Source: Chrysoperla carnea
Taxonomy: Eukaryota > Arthropoda > Insecta > Neuroptera > Chrysopidae
Reading direction: 5' to 3'
DNA: 64,000 nucleotides
Assembly (NCBI RefSeq): GCF_905475395.1
Contig: NC_058340.1
Location: 75,866,181-75,930,180 of the forward strand
Positions 26,549 through 38,560 of the stretch are shown here, piece by piece. The translations under genes were made by a program, and so were the position numbers. The notes under the pieces are model-generated. The model did no database searches, was not told the origin of the DNA, and saw only the letters and a list, made by a program, of their open reading frames with translations. Each line of letters begins with the position of its first letter. Within the stretch, counting starts at the first letter, position 1.

Positions 26549-26797
26549 AAAAAACTAAACAGAGCTGATATTAGAGTCATCGTAGAGTTACTCACAGGGC
26601 ATGATAACCTGAACAAGTTCCAACATCAGATTGGAAAAGACTATCTCCCGCGTGTGACAGATGCGGAGAAAATTCATAAGAAACATCGATCCTTCTCGGT
26701 CACTTTCTCTGTTACTGCCCGGCGCTCATACAGCAACGAAGGAAATGATTTGGTTCGGCCATAGTCGAACCAGAAGAAATTAAGAAACTTTCTGTAT
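26549..26797 (+). pseudogene. 3' ORF2 fragment of an RNase H-bearing LINE
   Basis: The sequence from about 26551 (ACTAAACAGAGCTGATATTA) is nearly identical, base for base, to the reverse complement of 39876-40112 in the longer remnant. The encoded piece LNRADIRVIVELLTGHDNLN then FQHQIGK is the 'LTGH-LN' region that follows RNase H in R1/jockey-group LINEs. A one-base change of frame after IGK puts the cysteine-rich part out of frame. No poly(A) or target duplication was recognised, so the piece may have been carried by the surrounding repeats. Confidence 0.8.
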
Positions 26798-26848
26798 TCA
26801 GCTCGTCTTCAATAAATCTCAAAAATGCAGTATCGTGGATTCGGTATT

Positions 26849-27400
26849 TGTTATAAGGGCTAATATAAACGAATAATTACCATCAAAAATGAAAAATATG
26901 ACCCAAAATTAGTGGGTTTCAAAATAAAATTCACTCAAATACGATAAAATTTGGACAAAATATCTAAAAAAATTGATATATTGTACTTTATGACGTCATA
27001 AAAATCCAAAAATTTAGTTTTGGTCTACCACCCGCAAATTTTATTCAACTTGGATAAATCGAGTAGGTAATTCCACTAATTTTGGGTCATACTTTTCAAA
27101 TATTTGGTCAAATTTAGCGTATCTTCAATAAATTTGTAAATAAAGTTTATTCCAGTATGATAGAATTTCCCCAAAATATTAAAAAAATTAGTTTTTTGTA
27201 CTCTATGATATCATAAAAATCCAAAAAAATTGGATTTTTCTTTACCGCACGCGAATTTTATCCAATTTTGATCAAAAGTATTAAGTCCCACTAATTTTTG
27301 GTCATACCATTAAAATTTAATCTTCAATGCAGTGTCGTTTAATCCACATTTAGTATAATGTTATGGCAATATGATCTAAAATTAGTGGGTTTTAAATGAT
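26849..27400 (+). repeat. Dispersed repeat, copy right of the LINE fragment, plus a decayed third unit
   Basis: 26849-27120 repeats the block at 26119-26400. A more diverged unit follows at about 27130-27400, with ATGATATCATAAAAATCCAAAA and ATCTAAAATTAGTGGGTTTT. The tandem arrangement suggests that local duplication carried the LINE fragment between units. Confidence 0.7.
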
Positions 27401-28930
27401 TACAAGAAAATTATTATTTTAGTAACAAATCAAAAACGCAGATTTGTATCTATACATTGCTTTCGATGTCCGATCAAAATTTAAAGCCCAAGAAAATAAA
27501 ATCAAAGAACAAAGTTGGTAACTAATTGTTTCATTAAATTTTTGTACAAATGCATATTTGTACATGGTCACTCCAGGTGATTATCTAGGACCCATTTATT
27601 TTCAAACCATTATTACATCAGTTATTGTTTAATTTTTTTGAGTTACTAACAAATAAATCTTTTAACAAATAAGAGATATTTTTGACTTTTTCACAAATTA
27701 CATTTTTTATTTCTGCACAAATAATACAATAATTTTAAAAATTTCTCATTTCTTTTTTTTTCTTTTTGTTTGATGGTTAGTTCGACACACCATACCATTT
27801 GGACCCGGAGGGTAGATCCAATACAAAAGGTTACCTATTTAATAATAACATAGTGAGTGTAACCATTAGACTGATATATCATCTCTAGTGTGTGTTGGAT
27901 CTATTATTATTACCTATGGATCAAAGAGGAAGAGATCATTTAAAAATGAGCGATGATGACCCATCAGCTAAACAACACTAGATCTAAATTCTAAAGGTAT
28001 ATTCTTTTCACTTCTCCTTTTTGGTTTTGACATCTTTATTATAGGCGTGGTATTACACAGACATTGGTGTTGTTAGCTTGTTTAGAAAGGTGAGAGATAT
28101 GGTTTTTTGGTACATTTTTATTATTAGAATTTGTAATTTCGTAGCCATGATAACATCCGTAATAATTTAAATAAAATTGGGGATATTAAATCAATTAGAA
28201 ATACATATTTACTTTATTTTGAATAGAATAATTTTCTGGTTTTGAAATATCGTATCATCAATTTTGGATAAATTGGAGTTAATAATTACTTGTGTGACTT
28301 GTTAGGAAATTGCCGAAGAAAATGGATCTATTGATTTTGTACTGATGGTTGCTCTAAGAATGCTATAGAATCTATAAATGCTTAATTTATGTTCAAAATT
28401 TTTCAAAAACACACTTTACAAACATTTAAAATTCATCACTGAAACAATGAACCATTAAACCCAACCAAACCCAACAAGAATTTATGATTTTATAAATGTA
28501 TGTGTATTGTATATTATACCTACAGAGTGTTACAGGCATATTAATGCAATTTTAGAATAGAATAAAATAATCATAACAAATTTACCTATTATCTGCGCTT
28601 CCACCATTTACTACTAATAATTATGTATAATGAACTTTACTTAAGATGCGTTCGTTTTGGACGCCCCAATCAAACAAGGCTTTATTAATGAATTTTAAGG
28701 AAATAGGGTGCAAAAATAAATTTTCTCAATAGGATTTTAGTCCTAATATAAATATTTATTTTTTATTGGAAAACTCCGATAAAGCTTGACTGAGACAAAA
28801 GACTGAACAAACAATTATTAAATTATACCAGTTGTTAAGAGCCCATTGTTTTTTCGATACTCTATTCCGATACCTCCAAGGAAAGCTTTGGGGCTCAAAA
28901 TTATCCCAATTTTACTGGACAGTCATTTTT
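27401..28930. other. Spacer, no gene supported
   Basis: A 22-codon frame at 27917-27982 (MDQRGRDHLK..., stop TAG) lies in a less AT-rich patch but lacks a donor before the stop. GCGCTTCCACCA at 28592 is another isolated S-core word. Confidence 0.4.
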
Positions 28931-29578
28931 AACCGACTTCAAACAAAAACGGAGGAGGTTATCAATTCGACTGTATTTTTTTTTTAATGTTTGTTACCTC
29001 AGAACTTTTGACTGGGTGAACCGATTTTGATGATTCTTTATCTATTTGAAAGCTTTGCGTGTGGTCCCATTTCATTTTGGTCCAGTTCTGACAACGGCAT
29101 CCATGAGAAAACTATAAAAATCTTTAATTTGCATTAAGTATGCACGACAAGAAGAGGAATAACTCAATATCACGCCAACCGATTTCGATGATTCTTTTTT
29201 AGTGACAAATTAGTTAGTGTACTTCAGATTCACTAAAAATCACAAAATAAAAAAATCTTTTAACAAAAAGAAAACTGACTTCAAAAGAAAAACTTTTCCA
29301 AAACAAATTAATATGCACTAAAAATCAAAAAAATAATTTATAATATAATGTAGTTAAAATTATTGTTATTTTTGGAGTCGGTGTCAGCCAAGGAAATAAC
29401 TCTGACAGAACAGTTTGCTACATTAGCTTGGCTGACACCGACTCCAAAAATAACAATAATTTTAACTACATTATATTATAAATTATTTTTTTACTTTTTA
29501 GTGCATTTTAATTTGTTTTGGAATAGTTTTTCTTTTGAAGTCGGTTTTCTTTTTGTTAAAAGTTTTTTTTTTTTTCCA
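28931..29578. repeat. Foldback element, copy 1
   Basis: Starts AACCGACTTCAAAC and runs through GAGAACTTTTGACTGGGTGA-like sequence (29002-29022). It then enters a nearly perfect long inverted repeat. The left arm (about 29248-29392) ends GGAGTCGGTGTCAGCCAAG. The right arm (29427-29575) begins CTTGGCTGACACCGACTCC, with a 34-bp loop between. The frame at 29363-29620 is read through this inverted repeat and is not a gene. The same layout recurs at 36534-37170. The AACCGACTTCAAA / TTTGAAGTCGGTT termini are a familiar widespread insect repeat. Confidence 0.88.
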
Positions 29579-30219
29579 AAAATTATATTTTCAAGAGCGG
29601 TTGGAAAACGCTGTACATGAATAGGAACAATAAATTTATGTGACTGATAATTTAGAAACTACGTATTAATTCAGTATATTTAGAAATACTAATTTTCTTA
29701 TATTTAAAAATGGCTTGTTTTAAGTATATTTAATAATGGTTACTGATACATCTTGTATCAATAAGCATTGATTAATAAATATTGTATTGCTGGTTGCTAT
29801 GATTTAATTGAACATAACTCACATAATGTATGGATTAATATTTGAATATCAATCAATATTAAGACAGCTTTATTATACTTAAGTATGTTGTAGGTACTGA
29901 ATGCAAGAGCAACATCAATATTTATTATAAATTATGTTTAATAAAAAATACTATACATAAAATATCATAAAACATAAAAACTGATGATGACTATAAACAA
30001 CTATCATGATTTTACAACTTTGTTATATTATTACTTATTTTTACAGGGTGATGCAAAAAGGGAAATCATATTGATTTGCTATAAGAAAACGTAAGAATCT
30101 CTGAGGGCTGTATATCCATGGATAGGCCAGCTTGTATATTTTAAAATTTATCTTTTAATAAAAGCAAATCATGTGAATTTGATGAAATTTTCAAAATTAT
30201 TTTCTAGAATTTTTTTAAA
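29579..30219. other. AT-rich spacer
   Basis: No gene or recognised repeat. Confidence 0.5.
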
Positions 30220-30632
30220 CTACCTGCAAATTTTCAATTTCCTAACTTTTATAGTTTTGCCGAAATTGGACATCAAAGTTTCGTCCTAATTTATGACCTC
30301 CCGGGTAAACGGTGATGTTTATGAAAAAACGGTTTACATGATGGGACCTTCAGATCCAAGACCTTGACCTATGTTATTCATTTACGAACTCGACCTCATT
30401 TTTTACGTCCTGAGCTCGCTATGAAAATATCTACTTGATATTTCTTTTCGTTTTTGAGTAATCGTGTTCACAGTCGGACGGACGGATGGACAAACAACCG
30501 GAAATAAAGTAATAAGATGATTTTACGAACACGTATACCAAAATTTTGTTCGTAGTATCAATATTTTTAAGCGTTACAAACTTGGGACTAAACTTAGTAT
30601 ACCTTGATATATACTACAAATATATATGGCAT
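30220..30632 (-). repeat. P-family repeat, partial copy
   Basis: In order: GGTAAACGGTGATGTTTATG, GACCTATGTTATTCATTTACGAACTCGACC, TTTTTACGTCCTGAGC, TTTCTTTTCGTTTTTGAGT, GGACGGACGGATGGACAA, AAAATTTTGTTCGTAG and a terminal CTTGATATATACTAC stretch. It has the same orientation as the copy at 37240. Confidence 0.8.
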
Positions 30633-31581
30633 AAGAATTATATTTTAACTTGGCGCTTACAAAAATCATTAAAAATATTATTGTCAGTATTCATTTTTTC
30701 AAGTGATTCTTTTTGCACTTGATAACAAGCCAACGCCAGCCGCCTAGCAGCACCACTTAATCACCTAATTTTAGATGGTGTTTTGTTCTATAACTTAACG
30801 GCTATTTTATTTGTGTTAGGTAAAAAAAAGAAGGCTCAACTAACAACTTTTGAAGTATTGAATTTGTTTGTGTATACATAAATAAAGACCTAGAGACCCA
30901 TCCAAGCCCATTAATCTTGGATGAATATACACTGCAGGATATCCTTCTTCGTATCCTTCATCGTCCTCACAGCAGGTCTCAACTTTTTTTTTTTGTTATG
31001 TACGCAAATTTTTTCAGTTGTTTAGTGTTTTTGTTTCTTGACATTTTTTTTTTTTTAATTGAACACAAATGACAATCGTTTCACAGAACTGTCATTATAT
31101 TTATTATACAAGTTTTCTGTTGTTGTTGAAAATTTCTATTTTTAATATATACGTAATTTATAAATACCTTTTTTAAGGATTCCGTTTCTGTATAACATTT
31201 TCAGATGTATCGTTCCCCAAAAAAATGAGCGTATGAAAATATTTGAAACGTTTCAAATTTTTAGTATGGATTCTGTTAGAACTTAAGGATGTATGAGCAT
31301 GAAAACAATGTTTGATTTAAAGGCTCAAAATCTGTTTGTAGGTAGTCTTTTACTCAAAGAATATGTGGTTAAAATTTTAGCTTAGGGAACCGTGCAAATT
31401 TTTAAAAAAAAGTCATTAAAAATCGATATAAATTACATTGGCTCTTATGGAGGAATCTCAAAAAACGACATATTTTGGAAGTTTTTGATAATTTTCATTT
31501 GGAATGAATGAAAACAAATTTAAAAAAAACTTTTTAATTGAAAGTAAACATATTAGCAATGAATTAGAAAAGAAAAAACTA
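30633..31581. other. Spacer, no gene supported
   Basis: AT-rich with T-runs (30986, 31046). No coding signal. Confidence 0.5.
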
Positions 31582-31905
31582 AGTGTCACCGTCCATATAA
31601 GGGATGTAAGAGCAGGGTAGATTAAGGGTTGAAATTATTTTTATCTTATTTTCAACTTTGATGATGAATTTTGTTATAACTTCATGAATGTAGACGAAAA
31701 ATAAGAATAAAATTTTTCGATAAGTGTCTTGGTTTTCGAAATATCGAAAGCTAAATAATTAAACAAAATTTTCAATTTTCGATATTTTGAAAATTAAGCC
31801 AGATATCGAACAATTTTATTCTTACTTTTCGTCTTATATCGTCAAGTAATAATATAAATTTATCATCAAAATTGAAAATATCTATTTTTAAATTTGTGCC
31901 CCCAC
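31582..31905 (+). repeat. M-family foldback element, copy 2
   Basis: The best-preserved copy. It starts near AAGTGTCACCGTCCATATAA, then GGGATGTAAGAGCAGGGTAG, then the folded region with TTTTCGAAATATCGAAAGC and TTTTCGATATTTTGAAAATTA. It closes near ATGCTCATACATCCTTAAG, which faces the GGATGTAAGAGCA word at the other end as an imperfect inverted repeat. Confidence 0.8.
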
Positions 31906-34129
31906 TACCATGCTCATACATCCTTAAGAAAATTATATGGTAATTAAGTGTAAAATTTTTCGATATATACCATTGTTTTTTAAAATATTGATGCCTAAAG
32001 ATTTAGCGAAAATCACTTATAGAAAAAATAACACACAACTGCCATTCATTTTCATCACTTTTTCATTAATTTTCTTTATAGGAAAATATTTGTCATGTTT
32101 TTAAACGTAAACTTTAACAGCTGAAATCTAAAAATTTTCCACCGTAAGAGATATTAAAAATTTTTGTATAGAACCTTCAGTTTTTAGGTCAAACTCATTT
32201 TTGATCAAAATCTTTTAGGAATGGTCGATATCATGCCGATACTTGAACATAGTTATTACATATTTGTAGTTTTAATTTTATTATTGTAAAAATACTAATT
32301 ATTTTTATAACAATAACAACCGATAATTGACTTTTACAAACATATTTCGATATTTTAACAAAATATAATTATTGGAGAAATTGTAAAGATACCGAAAAAT
32401 GTAAATAAGCTGGAAGCAAATTGATAAAATATGGGTATAGAAAAAAAATAAATCTTGAAACTCTTTTCATGAATCTAATTATTTATCAGCGCGAAACATT
32501 GAAAAATTGTTGAATTCAAATAGGTAATAGAAAACATTTTAACAGTTACTTGCTACAATTTTAGCACGTCAGCATTCGCGTTATGAGCATTTTGCTCATA
32601 CTCGATTTAAAACATAAATAATTCTTAGTTTTCAAATGGTATATGTATAGTTGAACCTTCAGAAATTGGGAGAATTTCTCTCATCACTAGAGTAAAGGTG
32701 TCAGGAAAAAAATTAAACTTCAAAAATTTTCTGGCCTGTTCATGTAGGTACTTACGTTAAAATAGACAAATCATAAAAATAAATTTGTCTAGCCTTAAAT
32801 TATGTTAAGTAGTAACGGAAGTGCCTTTAAAAAATAATTTTGTACTTATAAATAATAATTCAATAATATATTATTAATGTCAGATTTAACATTTGTTTAT
32901 TTACAAGAATACTTTTTTTTACTTTTATGTAAATACCATTGAATTAGGAATAAAAAAGTGGAAGGAATTTACCGAACAGGCAAGGTAAGCACCTGCTTAG
33001 GGCGGCAAGAATTGAGCGAAGACTTTGAAGACACTCACGAAGATTCAAGAAGGTATTGATTGACCGAGGTGTCCCCACAGTCTAAAATGAATAAATGTGG
33101 ACAAAAACGCACATGCGTATACACAGACGTCGTTCTTCAAATTGTGTTAATGCTTTTTCCTGACCATGAAACGTAAACATATGTTAAAAATCCGATTTGG
33201 ATTTTTGGACCCCTTACAAAAACTTCCATATTGAAAGATAAAAATACTTTTTCCTCACATATTCTTATTTCTATGGTACATCCATACATAATTCTGGTTC
33301 TGCTATACCAACCATATGGGTAATTTGAATAATATTTGTGGTATGTTCAAGCTAAACCCAGAGAGTGTTCATTTACAAAACTGAACAATTAAATCATTGA
33401 AGCTAAAATAAAATTTTATATATTAAAAGATTAAAGTCCTATGTATTATTTATGGGCAGTACCATAATATATATAGTTCTATAGTATTCATAGTACCATA
33501 GTAGGTACCCATAATTCAGTTGATATTTCTATATAAAATAAAATAATATATCCTTTAATCGGCTTTTAAACCAAAATGCAGTTGACACGCAAGCAATCAT
33601 TATTATTTTAAATAAAAATGTACACAAATTTGTAAAAAAAAAAAAGTATATATAAAATAAAACTTAACACTTGAATAAACTCATTCAATATATTCTAAAT
33701 ATCAAAATATATAGAGTGGGCATTTAAAAGTATTTTCAAACTATTATTATATTGTCAACAACTTCACAAAATACACAACATTAGTAAAAGCAATCATTTT
33801 TTGAGAATTTATCCCCATGAAGTTTTTGAGAAAATCTGATAATTTTTAAAACGGTGATTTGGAAAAATTTAACATGCATTTTCATAAACATTTTGAAATA
33901 AAATGTACGATTTCAACTGTCTTTACTTAAAACTCTCTCAATAAAAGCACTGTCGTTCTGAAATTCGACACATACTTTAATCAATTTGGCTTGACTAATG
34001 TAGCACTGATTTTGATAAAAATTTGGGATAAAGCTTTGTTCACCCACTAGATCAAAAGTTATTTGGTGGCTAGTGGTGCTTTTGTCCAGGGGGTGATAAT
34101 CTTCTATGGGGTGGAAAAATATATGCTGA
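31906..34129. other. AT-rich spacer
   Basis: No gene supported. A patch at 32985-33060 (GCACCTGCTTAGGGCGGCAAG) resembles hAT sub-terminal words (compare 18898 and 19801) but lacks partners. Confidence 0.45.
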
Positions 34130-34136
34130 AAATAGC

Positions 34137-34920
34137 TTTATTTCGTTAACTACGATAAACACCAATAGATGTCAGGAAGAGTCATATCTTGCAGTTTGTT
34201 TCTGTTTTTCCTGAAAACAAGGATAAAACGAAATTTTCTAAAAATGAAACCTATCTAGATAGATTTTTCGCCCCAACACATCACTGCATACTCATTTTCA
34301 TGAAAATCGTTGGAGCCGTTTACGAGATTGATGATATATATCTTATATATTTAAACGAGCAATTCTTGTATATATATATATATATATCAACGATCTTGGA
34401 AATGGCTCCAACGATTTTCATGAAAATGAGTAAGTAGGGGTTTTTTGGGGCGATAAGTCGATCTAGCTAGGTTTCATTTATCAGAAATGTCTTTTTATCC
34501 GTCTTTTCATGAAAAATTCATCAGACATCTATTGGTGTATAACGTAGTTAATGAAATACAATGCAAATTATAACATAACAAAAAGGAGGCGTTTGAGTAG
34601 TCTAAAGTGAAAAAAATTCATCAGACATCTATTGGTGTATAACGTAGTTAATGAAATACAATGCAAATTATAACATAACAAAAAGGAGGCGTTTGAGTAG
34701 TCTAAAGTGAAAAAAATTCATCAGACATCTATTGGTGTATAACGTAGTTAATGAAATACAATGCAAATTATAACATAACAAAAAGGAGGCGTTTGAGTAG
34801 TCTAAAGTGAAAAATATGACTCTTGCTGACATCTATTGGCGAATAACCGAGCAAAGCTCGGTCATCCAGATATTATATATATATATATATATATACAAGA
34901 ATTGCTCGTTTTAATATACA
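34137..34920. repeat. Composite inverted Q-family element with TA-tract ends
   Basis: 34137-34330 is a Q copy in plus orientation and 34390-34560 carries its inverse (GGCTCCAACGATTTTCATGA, then GGGGCGATAAGTCGATC). TTAAACGAGCAATTCTTGTATATATA (34349-34374) is answered by TATATATACAAGAATTGCTCG (34884-34908). The two TA tracts thus lie in inverted orientation around a core that includes the 100-bp tandem. The frames at 34189-34437 and 34836-35042 are repeat-derived. Confidence 0.8.
34512..34814 (+). repeat. 100-bp tandem repeat, three identical copies
   Basis: TTCATCAGACATCTATTGG starts at 34517, 34617 and 34717. The whole 100-bp period matches without a difference that I can see over 303 bp. 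A shortened fourth start (TGACATCTATTGGCGAATAA, 34827) follows. Perfect identity in otherwise decayed DNA means very recent amplification or an assembly artefact. Confidence 0.95.
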
Positions 34921-36533
34921 AGATAAATATAACGCTTTTAAAAAAAGTTTTATTCTTATTGAAAGACCTTATATATTATTTGTTAAATATTTCCAACGAT
35001 TTATTTTTGATCCGTTTTTTAATAGTTACACCCTATAGTTAACTTTATAAAAGCTACAGTTCTGATTCTCAAAGGTGAACCGATAAAACTAAAAGCAAGG
35101 TTCTCACTAATCAGAGAGCATATAACGTAAGCAATGGATTGGTTTGGTTTAAAATCCAATAAATTACTTCAACCATATAATAAAAATATTGATATTATAC
35201 AGGATGAATTATTCAAGAATTTCACTTTTTTGACACAAAAACACACACGCACTTTTTATCTGTGTCAATGATGTTCTAAGTGATATCAACGAAAAGCTAA
35301 AAGATAGTGAATTTATATAATTCTTAATGAAAAATCCTATACAATTCATTTTTTCAATAAAGGTAAAATTTTTTTATCTCCGATCAGAATATAAATTTCA
35401 TGCGTGGACTCAAAAATGTAAACATCAGATCTCTTTACAATAGGTCTAAATTTTTTTTTTACTTCGCAGTAGGTCTAAGAGTTGGCAAATTTTGCAGTTT
35501 TTCACGTATTACACAGATATCGCAATTTTGATTTGCTTGCAAGATTTTACTGACGTATTTTTGAATAATTATAAATTTTTTTCTCTGTTAATATCGTTGA
35601 CGCAAGAACATCTTTAACTCTCACCTAAAAAACATACTTTTTTGAGAATTTTTGAGTAATATGGCCACACTGATTTTTTATTTGCTCTTAAATAAAATAG
35701 ATTCCTGTGTTACATCTGAGTTTCGTTGAGAGCTCAAACATTAACTCTGTCATAAAATAATGATTGATTTTATTGAATGATTTAGAAATCCGAAATCTAT
35801 AATAAATACCTACCCATTATTTATTAATAATGTGGTAACAAGGTCAATATGGTACACGAATAGTATTGTAGCCTACTAATCGGGTAAATATGTGAAAACT
35901 ATATCAAAAGGACAAATAAAACACATCGAACTGAGGCAGATAAAGATTAAAAATGTGTGTAATATCTTATATAGAATAGTTTTCAAAATATTATATTGTT
36001 ATCGGATCGGATCGGACGAATTGAGAACACAAAACATTAAAAACTTAACAGGCGGTCTATTTTTGTGATTGTGTTGTTAAAATTCATTACGCTTTTATTA
36101 GAGTTTGGTTTTTGCTTATGGTTCACTTCCCCCCATACTTGCATCCATCTTTATCCAAATCCTATTGTAGTACCAGATAAATACATTTTAAATATTTATT
36201 AATCCTTAATAAATAATGCGAACTAAATATAAATAAATACCTTTGAAATGATATATATATATATATATATTTGTACACGACTGTGTAGGGTTGGATTGTA
36301 CTGCTATAGCAGGGATTCAAGCAAATTATAGGGTTTACCACATTTATAATAAATAGAGTAGGCATTGGATAGAATTTCACACTCAAAAATCGAGGATCTC
36401 ATTCTGCTCATTCTGTCAATTGACCTACGTTCAAATAAATATTCCGAATATTGCCAGAAATCCTATTGGTCCAATTTTTGTATATGACTCCGACGAAACA
36501 GTCAAATGTCAATTTTTGAAGCAAAGCTATTTT
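34921..36533. other. Spacer with AT microsatellite
   Basis: An (AT)n tract at 36249-36270. Nothing else was recognised. Confidence 0.5.
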
Positions 36534-37170
36534 TAACCGACTTCAAACCAAAAAAAAGGAGGTTCTCAATTCGACTGTATTTTTTTTTTTATGTTTGTTA
36601 CCTGAGAACTTTTGACTGGGTGAACCGATTTTGATGATTCTTTATCTATTTGAAAGCTGGTGCTTTCCGTTTGGTCCCATTTCATTTTGGTACAGTTCTG
36701 ACAACAGCGTCCATGAGAAAACCATAAAAGTCTTAAATTTGCATTAAGTATGCACGACAAGAGGACGAATTACTCAATATCACTTCGATGATTCTTTTTT
36801 TAGTGACAAGTTAGTGAGTATACTTCAGATTCACTAAAAATCACAAAATAAAAAAAAAAACTTTTAACAAAAAGAAAACCGACTTCAAAAGGAAAACTTT
36901 TCCAAAATATATTAATATGCACTAAAAAGTAAAAAAATAACGATAATTTAATGTAGTTAAAATTATTGTTATTTTTGGAGTCGGTGTCAGCCAAGGAATC
37001 AACTCTGACAGCAGTTTTCTAAAATAGCTTGACTGACACCGACTCCAAAAATAACAATAATTTTAACTACATTATATTATCGTTATTTTTTTACTTTTAA
37101 GTGCTTATTAATTTGTTTTGGAAAAGTTTTTCTTTTGAAGTCGGTTTTTTTTTGTTAAAAGTTTTTTTAT
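36534..37170. repeat. Foldback element, copy 2
   Basis: Starts AACCGACTTCAAAC and has GAGAACTTTTGACTGGGTGA at 36604, as in copy 1. It then has inverted arms at about 36851-36995 and 37028-37168 around a 32-bp loop that itself resembles the loop of copy 1 (AACTCTGACAG). The shared interior shows one mobile family and not two chance palindromes. The two frames at 36566-36994 (minus) are repeat-derived. Confidence 0.88.
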
Positions 37171-37239
37171 TATAAATTAGAAAAGTTTAAAAAAACAACA
37201 CAATTATAGCGGCCTTTATTTGGTTTTCGAAAGTATTTT

Positions 37240-37635
37240 CTCGATTTTTTTTCGTTTTTTTCAAAAATGTTTAACAAGACTACTAGTTGAAGCTACTTGC
37301 AAATTTGCAAATCCCTTTCTGTTATAGTTTTGGAAAAAAATGACGTTAATGTATAAATGTTGATTATTTTTTTATAAGGAACATTTTTTATATTTAAACT
37401 TTTGTTCTATCTCTATTTTCTATGTTGCTCATTTACAAACTCGACCTTAGTTTTTACGTCCTAAGCACGGTATCGGGATCACAGACAGGCAGACAACCGG
37501 AAATGGACTAATTTGATGATTTTATGAACACCTATACCAAAATTTTGTTCGTGTTATCAATAATTTTTAGCGTTACAAACTTGGGACTAAACTTAATATA
37601 CCTTGATATATATTACATATATACAGGACATAAAA
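37240..37635 (-). repeat. P-family repeat, partial copy
   Basis: Carries CTCATTTACAAACTCGACC, TTTTTACGTCCTAAGCACG, CAGACAGGCAGACAACCGG, CCTATACCAAAATTTTGTTC and CCTTGATATATATTACATA in the order of the copy at 30220. Confidence 0.8.
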
Positions 37636-38321
37636 TAGGGGTAGATTTTTGCAAGTATCTCAAAAAGTAATAGAAATTTTAGAAATTCTAAATAAGAAGA
37701 GAAAATTTTCTAAAAAAAAGTACCATCTCCCGGAATTTTAAGCTACCATGTTATCGCATGGCAAAATGAAATAAAATCTTTTACGCATTCTCTACATGGT
37801 AAATTTTTATAGTGTCAGTGTGCGTTAAACCTTAACAACAAGCCAAGGCTTATTTATAAGATGTGTAGTAATCTTGTTGACATTAGGTATCAACTACTGT
37901 AATTATTATTTCTACACTGACTTCATATTTCATTCAATTATCAATCAAAATTATAATAATGTTACTTGCTGAACATTCATCATCTTGTTTGTAATGTTGT
38001 GTGTGTGGATCCAGTTGTTAGGTCTTTTATAGGTCTCTTGGATCTATTACAAGATCTATTCATCCATCTTTAATAAACATCATAATTTCTCATCTATTCT
38101 ATATTATTATAATTATTTGTTTAAAAATTTGTTTAACAATACCGATATTATGATACCATAATACCTACCATGACTAGAGAAGACCATGGTATATAAATAC
38201 CGACTATAATCATGTGGGATCCTTTAAAAAAAGTTGTAAGGTTGTACGAAATTTGAGCAATTAATTACCTATACCTTTATCTAAATCAAAGATTGGATAA
38301 TTTTAATAGATTATTTTAAAG
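37636..38321. other. Spacer
   Basis: No gene supported. Confidence 0.5.
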
Positions 38322-38560
38322 ATATTGATTGCAGAGTTTCTGAGATATCGCAGTATTTGGATCGATTTTAGTCCATATCTCAAAAACTATTCGACCAGTA
38401 ATCAAATGCACCCGATTTTTGGGCCAAAATTACCTTATATACTGAGTTTTATCAAAATTGGATATACAACGCAATCAAATTTTTGTTTTAGAATTTGATG
38501 AATCTCAGTGGGTAATTTTGATCCAAAAAGTATAAAAATGAGGTTAATTTATGATTGGAA
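38322..38560 (+). repeat. Single diverged monomer of the 309-bp satellite
   Basis: TTTCTGAGATATCGCAGTAT, GGATCGATTTTAGTCCATAT, CAAATGCACCCGATTTTTGG and GTGGGTAATTTTGATCCAAAA follow the order of the array at 20086-21082. The central A/T-run part is shortened. A still more diverged relative (TTAAGGAGACACTC, AAAAAATCGAGAAAA, TTTTGAGATATCGC) lies at about 43600-43750. Confidence 0.8.

Noticed and set aside
27917-27982. Short ATG frame MDQRGRDHLK...
   Set aside because: Only 21 residues before a stop, with no donor before it. Too little to call a gene.
29363-29620. 85-codon frame with hydrophobic stretches
   Set aside because: It reads through the inverted arms of the foldback element.
32985-33060. 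GCTTAGGGCGGCAAG patch considered as another hAT end
   Set aside because: No inverted partner or target duplication was found.
34512-34814. Regular 100-bp repeats considered as a CRISPR-like array
   Set aside because: There are no variable spacers, the whole period is identical, and the genome is eukaryotic.
34189-35042. Open frames with poly-YI stretches
   Set aside because: They come from TA tracts and Q-repeat sequence.
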